64,000 nt of DNA from SSF53 sp036170535 (GTDB taxonomy: Bacteria; Spirochaetota; Leptospiria; Leptospirales; Leptonemataceae), in assembly GCA_036170535.1 (NCBI GenBank), contig JAVHPJ010000033.1, positions 1-64,000 of the forward strand. Reading direction: 5' to 3'. How positions within the stretch are numbered: the stretch's first letter is position 1; every line of letters starts with the position of its first letter. The notes beneath the pieces were generated by a model that made no database searches, was not told the DNA's origin, and saw only the letters and a program-made list of their open reading frames with translations. Position numbers and translations under genes: made by a program. Shown here one piece after another: positions 59,754-64,000 of this stretch.

Positions 59754-61324
59754 TGCGATTCCACCTTTTCGATCATGTATTCTTCCTTATCTTCGCTCGA
59801 AGGTTTTACGTCCTGTTCGAGAATTTCTCGCAGAGAGCGCGGGTCCGACGGATCCGGGCGCGCATTCCGTAAATCTTCAAAGTTCTCATCTAACAAATTG
59901 GAAAGAATGATATTGCCGCGACCGCGCCGCGTTTCAATCAGACCAAGCTCGTCCGGTTCCAGGGCGCCGGCGAACTCAAGAGCGTACGCTGCGTTCATAT
60001 ATGCGGCGATCGCATCCACCAGTTCTTGCTGCGCGCGCACGAGTTCGATTTCCGCCTCGACAATTTCGTCGCGCCGCACTTCGCCGACCTGGTAGCGTTG
60101 GATCAGTATCTGAAAGCTGGCGTAGTTGAAGTATACGCGCCCGTTGCCGATGCGAATGGTCTCCCAGGCCTCGCGCAGCGCGTCGCATTGCCTGGAGATT
60201 TCGATGGCGATTTCGTTTTTGAGGCGGTTGTGGTCATCGATGGCCCGGGCGCCGGCGACGCGACTTTCCAGCAAACGTCGCTCGCGCCCCATATCGTCAA
60301 GCAGGCCGACCTGGGCGCGCGTCGAGCCGGACTGGCTGGCGCCATTGTTCAACACGTCCAGATTTGAATTTCCGTTGGCGGAGGATGAACCGAGCGGCAG
60401 TGTAACCGAAAAGCCCGCGCCCCAATTCTGATCGCGCACGGGGAACTCGGGGCCCGTGCGCGAATAATAGCCGTTCAGGGCGACGCGCGGCATCCAGAAA
60501 TTTTCCTCGATTTCGCGCTCGCGCGTACGCCGCCGCACTTCGGTCATCGAACGGAGGACTTCCGGGCGCCGCGCCAACCCGGCCAGGATGACATCCTGCA
60601 CATTAACGGCGGGCGGCTTGAGAAAGTAGTCGCGTAGCAGATCGCCTTCCAGTTCAAGCTGCGCATCGTAATCGAGAAACAGCACGCCTTTAAGCGAGGC
60701 GATCGCCTGACGATATTCGTTTTCCGCCTGCGCGACGCGCAGCTCGACCTCGCGCGTCCGGGCGGCCACGGAGTACACGTCTACGCGGCGCGAAAATCCT
60801 AATTGTTCTTCGCGTTGCGTCATGCGCAGTTGCAATCTCGCGCGCTCGAGCGATTTTTGATTCAGGAGAATCTTTCCGCGCGCGGACAGCGCGCGCAAAT
60901 ACGCCTGCTGTACATCCAGGCGCAGTTGACTGTACGTGATTCGAAAATCCGCCCGATTCAGAAGCGCATCAATTTTTGCCAGGTCCAGGTCCAGCGAGCG
61001 CCGACCGCCGTCGAAGAGCACCTGTTCGATTGATAGACGAACCTCGTTGGTGAGCGAATCGGTTTCGTTGTCCGTGATGGTCCGCACGCGATTCAGCGAA
61101 GCCGTAAGGTTCGGCAGATACGCGCGCCAGCGTTCCGTGATCAGCGAGCGCACCGCGGCGTTTTCGAAGTTCAAAGACTTGAGCGCAAAGCTGTTGGCGG
61201 CGCCCATGCGGACGGCGGTCTCCAGATCCAGACGCAGCGGCGCGGAGGCGGATTGGGCGCCGAGGGAAGTGCAGACGCACAGCGCCGCGCATGCCGCGCG
61301 TAGAATCCAGAGCCGCCCGTTCAT
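59750..61324 (-). CDS. TolC-like outer-membrane efflux protein
   Basis: A 524-residue outer-membrane efflux (OEP) protein. A signal peptide (ending CTSLGAQ) is followed by two tandem OEP domains with long helical hairpins (LRLDVQQAYLRALSARGKILL, then CDALREAWETIRIGN, VGEVRRDEIVEAEIELVRAQQELVDA). Length is typical for TolC. It probably completes the tripartite pump with the adaptor and RND genes at 49332-57046. First gene of an operon with the two lipoproteins. A 6-bp stem hairpin lies just upstream. Confidence 0.92.
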   Translation of the reverse strand: MNGRLWILRAACAALCVCTSLGAQSASAPLRLDLETAVRMGAANSFALKSLNFENAAVRSLITERWRAYLPNLTASLNRVRTITDNETDSLTNEVRLSIEQVLFDGGRRSLDLDLAKIDALLNRADFRITYSQLRLDVQQAYLRALSARGKILLNQKSLERARLQLRMTQREEQLGFSRRVDVYSVAARTREVELRVAQAENEYRQAIASLKGVLFLDYDAQLELEGDLLRDYFLKPPAVNVQDVILAGLARRPEVLRSMTEVRRRTREREIEENFWMPRVALNGYYSRTGPEFPVRDQNWGAGFSVTLPLGSSSANGNSNLDVLNNGASQSGSTRAQVGLLDDMGRERRLLESRVAGARAIDDHNRLKNEIAIEISRQCDALREAWETIRIGNGRVYFNYASFQILIQRYQVGEVRRDEIVEAEIELVRAQQELVDAIAAYMNAAYALEFAGALEPDELGLIETRRGRGNIILSNLLDENFEDLRNARPDPSDPRSLREILEQDVKPSSEDKEEYMIEKVESQ

Positions 61325-61337
61325 GGTTTCGTAACAG

Positions 61338-61356
61338 AGCCTCTACAAACGAGGCT
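61338..61356 (-). promoter_or_regulatory. Hairpin in the TolC-like gene leader
   Basis: AGCCTC, TACAAAC, GAGGCT: a perfect 6-bp stem with a 7-base loop, 14 bases before the ATG of the TolC-like gene and downstream of a TATATA hexamer on the minus strand (near 61363). It may be a leader hairpin that controls translation, or an operator. Confidence 0.3.
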
Positions 61357-61401
61357 TCCTGCTATATATCGGCCAGGCGGACCGCAGTTTTGCGTATTTT
61401 C

Positions 61402-62130
61402 TCAGTCGGTCAAATATTGGGACCAATCCGCGACGGGCATGTCGCGAAAAATGTAAGCGCCACAGCGCATCCCATAGGCGTCCGTGATATACGATGCGCA
61501 TTCCATGTGCGGCAGAGTCTTCGGGAGAAAGGCGAGCGCTTCCGCTCGCGAACTGAAGTAAAGCGTACGGCCGCCGTCAAAGTCACGCGGCGGATCGTGC
61601 GGCGCCGACGCGGGTTCAACGCAACGCGCGAGCGCGAGCAGGGTGCGTGAGATCGCAGCCTCCCCAATTCGGGCGAAGATTTCCTCCGAGGAATCTGCGC
61701 GCGCAGCGGCAAAGAAGCGCTCTTCGCAAGTAAAGCCGGCGCCGGTAATCCGACTGTGAAACTCGCCTGTTCCAGCGATATTCGCCGCCAGTGCGTACTG
61801 ACGCAGTTCAAGCTGCACTCCGAGCGCGCCGGGATCGTCCGGGTTGGAATGCAGCGTTACGCCGTTCAGAGCAAGCGACTCGCGCAGAGCGCGTTCGAGC
61901 GACTGAATCTGCGGAAAGGCGACGCCGAAGCCCGCGTAGCCTTGCGGCGCACGTTGCATAACCGTACGCTCGCGCGTCCAGGCCAGGGGCGATAGAAACA
62001 CCGGACGCGCAAAAACCAGCGGCGGCGCCAACTGCACGGGACGCGGGGTCGGCGTAGCGCAGGCGGCGAGCGCCGCCGCAGCCAGTGCGCAGCCGAGGAT
62101 CCGCGGCAGGCGAGAAATCGCGGTCTTCAC
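61402..62130 (-). CDS. Putative lipoprotein
   Basis: A 242-residue protein. Its signal ends in AAALAAC, a good lipobox, followed by a Pro-rich linker (ATPTPRPVQLAPP). A central region has GALGVQLELRQYALAANI and EFHSRITGAGF; this resembles an ABC-type auxiliary lipoprotein (DUF330/YbaY-like) only vaguely. The C-terminal third has four cysteines. It starts in an ATGA overlap with the Yip1-like gene. Function unknown. Confidence 0.65.
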   Translation of the reverse strand: MKTAISRLPRILGCALAAAALAACATPTPRPVQLAPPLVFARPVFLSPLAWTRERTVMQRAPQGYAGFGVAFPQIQSLERALRESLALNGVTLHSNPDDPGALGVQLELRQYALAANIAGTGEFHSRITGAGFTCEERFFAAARADSSEEIFARIGEAAISRTLLALARCVEPASAPHDPPRDFDGGRTLYFSSRAEALAFLPKTLPHMECASYITDAYGMRCGAYIFRDMPVADWSQYLTD

Positions 62131-62804
62131 AATCCCTCGTCTGGAGCGAACAGATCGATCAGGCGACCCGACAGAAAAAAGAAAAGAAATAAGAAGATCA
62201 ACGGCGCAAGCCAGGTAAGCGCCGCGCGACCGGCGTTCTGCTTGAGATGATGACGGAAGGACTTAATCGCCAGCCAGCCTTCCCAGAAAAAAGCGAACAG
62301 GGTGGTCACAAGAACGAGGTAGAGCCGGATTTGAATCGATTCCGGATTCCCGGCGGAGAGCGAAAGCGGGACAAGCGCATTCCACACGCCCGCGAGGCCG
62401 CCGCACACAATCGCCGGCGTGAGCGCAAAGGCGCTGCAGGCGAACATATCCCGAAAGCGCAGACCGCTGTCGCCAAAGAGCCGCACGGCGCCCTGCCGCA
62501 CCAGAGCATAATAGCCGATGAACAGAAGCCAGAGCAGAGGAAAAAAGAAACGCCAGATCGGCGAAGACCCGCTTTCCGCGCCCGAGCGGGCGGAGAGCGC
62601 CGGTCCAATGGACTGTTCCGCTTCGCGAATCGCCGACCAGTTCAGCGCTGAAACGGTAAACAGAATCACGGACAGCGCGAGCAATACTACCAGAAGGGCG
62701 CGCTCGATTGTACTTCGAAAGTCGGATAGATCGCCCGCGGCAAGGAGCCGCGCCGGGCGCACGAGACCGTCGAACAATTTTATAACAGATTCAAAGAACA
62801 GCAT
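62127..62804 (-). CDS. Yip1-like multipass membrane protein, second copy
   Basis: A 225-residue protein with five predicted membrane helices and the closing QNAGRAALTWLAPL shared with 39377-40036. Its neighbours are a lipoprotein downstream (ATGA overlap) and the divergent TPR protein at 62883, so the same TPR/Yip1 pair is present here in divergent order. Function unknown. Confidence 0.75.
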   Translation of the reverse strand: MLFFESVIKLFDGLVRPARLLAAGDLSDFRSTIERALLVVLLALSVILFTVSALNWSAIREAEQSIGPALSARSGAESGSSPIWRFFFPLLWLLFIGYYALVRQGAVRLFGDSGLRFRDMFACSAFALTPAIVCGGLAGVWNALVPLSLSAGNPESIQIRLYLVLVTTLFAFFWEGWLAIKSFRHHLKQNAGRAALTWLAPLIFLFLFFFLSGRLIDLFAPDEGL

Positions 62805-62882
62805 CGCCGTCCAATCTGCATAAGAAAGGTTTTGCGCGCAAGGCGTTCTTGACGGCGCCCGGCGGCGCCATCAACTCCGCCC

Positions 62883-63761
62883 ATGAGCATGGAGCGGCGA
62901 ATCATTGGTATAGCAATCATAGCATTGCTCGGAAGCGTCGCGCTGGCGGCCCAGACGGGGCCGATGAAGCCAGGGGCGGGTCGAGACGTGGGGCGAGCGG
63001 CGAATGTGCGCGGACTGCAGGCCTACGCGGCCGGCGACTTTGAAGGGGCGTTGCGGGCCTTTCAAGAAGCGGTGCGCCTCGACGGCCGCGAGGCCGAGTA
63101 CGTCAACAATGCCGGCATGGCCCTTTTGCAATTGGGACGCGCGGAGTTCGCCCTGCGCTACTTCGCTCAGGCCATCTCGTTAAAGCCCGATGTGGCGCTG
63201 TATCGACAGAACGCGGGCCTGGCCTTTCAAAACCTTCAGAAACTCGCCGACGCCGAGCGCGAATACGCCGCCGCCGCCGGATTGCAGGCCGACTACTTTG
63301 ACGCCTGGGCGCGGCTCGGCGTGGTGCGCTTTCAAATGGGCAAAAAAGCCGAAGCCATGGCTGCGTGGCAAAAAGCGCTGACGCTGCGCAAAGATCCGGA
63401 TGTTCTAAATTCCGTGGGGGTGTTGCACATGGAGGCCGGCGAGTTGCCGCAGGCCCTCGCGCGACTCGAAGAGGCCGTGCGCGCCAATCCGAATTTTGCT
63501 CTGGCGCAACACAACTTTGGCGTGGCCCTGGCCCGCGCCGGAAGGCTGCCGGAGGCCGCCGCGAGCTATCAGCGCGCGATACTGGCCAATCCGGAGTATT
63601 ATCCGAGCTATTACAACCTGGCGTTGATTCAGGAAAGGCGGGGCCGCAAGCCCGAGGCGGCCGAGGCCCTGCGCACCTATTTGCGGCTGGTTCCGCCGCA
63701 CTTAACGCAGCAGATCCAGGATGCGCGCCAGCGACTGCGCGGGCTGGAGCAGGGTCAATGA
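62883..63761 (+). CDS. TPR-repeat exported protein
   Basis: A 292-residue protein with an N-terminal hydrophobic segment (IIGIAIIALLGSVALAAQTG, probably a signal peptide) and about seven TPRs (EAEYVNNAGMALLQLG, VALYRQNAGLAFQNLQ, FALAQHNFGVALARAG, YYPSYYNLALIQERRG). Paralogue of the TPR lipoprotein at 38465-39370. ATG codons at 62883 and 62889 are both possible. The stop overlaps the next gene's ATG (ATGA). It is divergent from the Yip1-like gene. Confidence 0.83.
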   Translation: MSMERRIIGIAIIALLGSVALAAQTGPMKPGAGRDVGRAANVRGLQAYAAGDFEGALRAFQEAVRLDGREAEYVNNAGMALLQLGRAEFALRYFAQAISLKPDVALYRQNAGLAFQNLQKLADAEREYAAAAGLQADYFDAWARLGVVRFQMGKKAEAMAAWQKALTLRKDPDVLNSVGVLHMEAGELPQALARLEEAVRANPNFALAQHNFGVALARAGRLPEAAASYQRAILANPEYYPSYYNLALIQERRGRKPEAAEALRTYLRLVPPHLTQQIQDARQRLRGLEQGQ

Positions 63762-64000
63762 GAGGCTTGCTGGCGGGCCTCGTTGCGGGACTGTGCGCAA
63801 TCGCCTGCACGGACGGCGCAACGCAGGAAGAGAACTACAAAAAAGCCATTGAGCTGTACCAACGCGGGAATACCGGCGAGGCGCTGGCCGAGTTTCGCAA
63901 GGTGTACGACGCGGACGACGCCTACACTAACGCCGGCCTGATGGCTGCAAAGATTCTGTATTACAATAAGGACTACGCCGGCGCCGAGGCGCAGCTGCGC
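63758..64000 (+). CDS. TPR lipoprotein, cut by the window end
   Basis: Partial gene: 81 codons are visible before the window stops. It begins with a signal ending in LCAIAC, a lipobox, followed by a TPR-like segment (NYKKAIELYQRGNTGEALAEF, then AGLMAAKILYYNKDYAGAE). It resembles the TPR lipoprotein at 48621-49361. It starts within the stop of the upstream TPR gene (ATGA), so the two are coupled. Confidence 0.7.
   Translation, partial: MRGLLAGLVAGLCAIACTDGATQEENYKKAIELYQRGNTGEALAEFRKVYDADDAYTNAGLMAAKILYYNKDYAGAEAQLR

Overview
The window looks like a chromosomal stretch of a moderately GC-rich spirochaete, most likely Leptospirales and possibly a metagenome-assembled genome because a 10-N scaffold gap sits at 14592-14601. 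The spirochaete call is inference. It rests on many short-signal lipoproteins with loose lipoboxes (for example SLQC, FPIQC, SVAC), several TPR lipoproteins, and a 2559-residue protein resembling the very large Leptospira family I recall as TIGR04388. No tRNA, rRNA, insertion sequence or CRISPR array was found.

Layout. 0.2-2.5 kb: a DUF2817 peptidase-like gene and two tandem LEA-type lipoproteins. 2.7-4.8 kb: a lower-GC two-gene cassette, an EcoRII-N-like domain fused to a HipA-like kinase followed by a HipA-N/HIRAN-like protein. 4.9-16.5 kb: mostly housekeeping (ilvB, a hybrid histidine kinase, DNA polymerase III delta, a pseudo-kinase, an RNA methyltransferase, a tautomerase, a MarC protein, cinA, a GGQ protein). 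16.4-20.8 kb: an ECF sigma factor with a likely membrane anti-sigma partner, a small HTH regulator, a methyltransferase and two envelope proteins. 20.8-25.8 kb: hemN and a YhaO/YhaN-like nuclease/ATPase pair. 25.9-36.0 kb: a defence and conflict island with an unknown gene, hsdM, an REase-fold toxin candidate plus probable immunity gene, hsdS and hsdR.

36.0-40.7 kb: katG behind a perfect 7-1-7 Fur/PerR-type palindrome, a TPR lipoprotein, a Yip1-like membrane protein and a MORN-repeat protein. 40.7-48.4 kb: the giant gene, which carries a HINT domain and ends in an HExxH metallopeptidase-like tip. 48.6-62.1 kb: a TPR lipoprotein, a complete RND efflux set (adaptor, two RND pumps of which one has lost its proton-relay acid, and a TolC-like protein), a degenerate GGDEF protein and several lipoproteins. 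62.1-64.0 kb: a second Yip1-like/TPR module and a TPR lipoprotein cut by the window end.

The most promising undescribed systems are the EcoRII-N/HipA kinase plus HipS/HIRAN pair, the toxin-immunity pair inside the type I restriction-modification locus, and the giant HINT protein with a zincin tip. Family names come from motif recognition by eye; no database search was possible.
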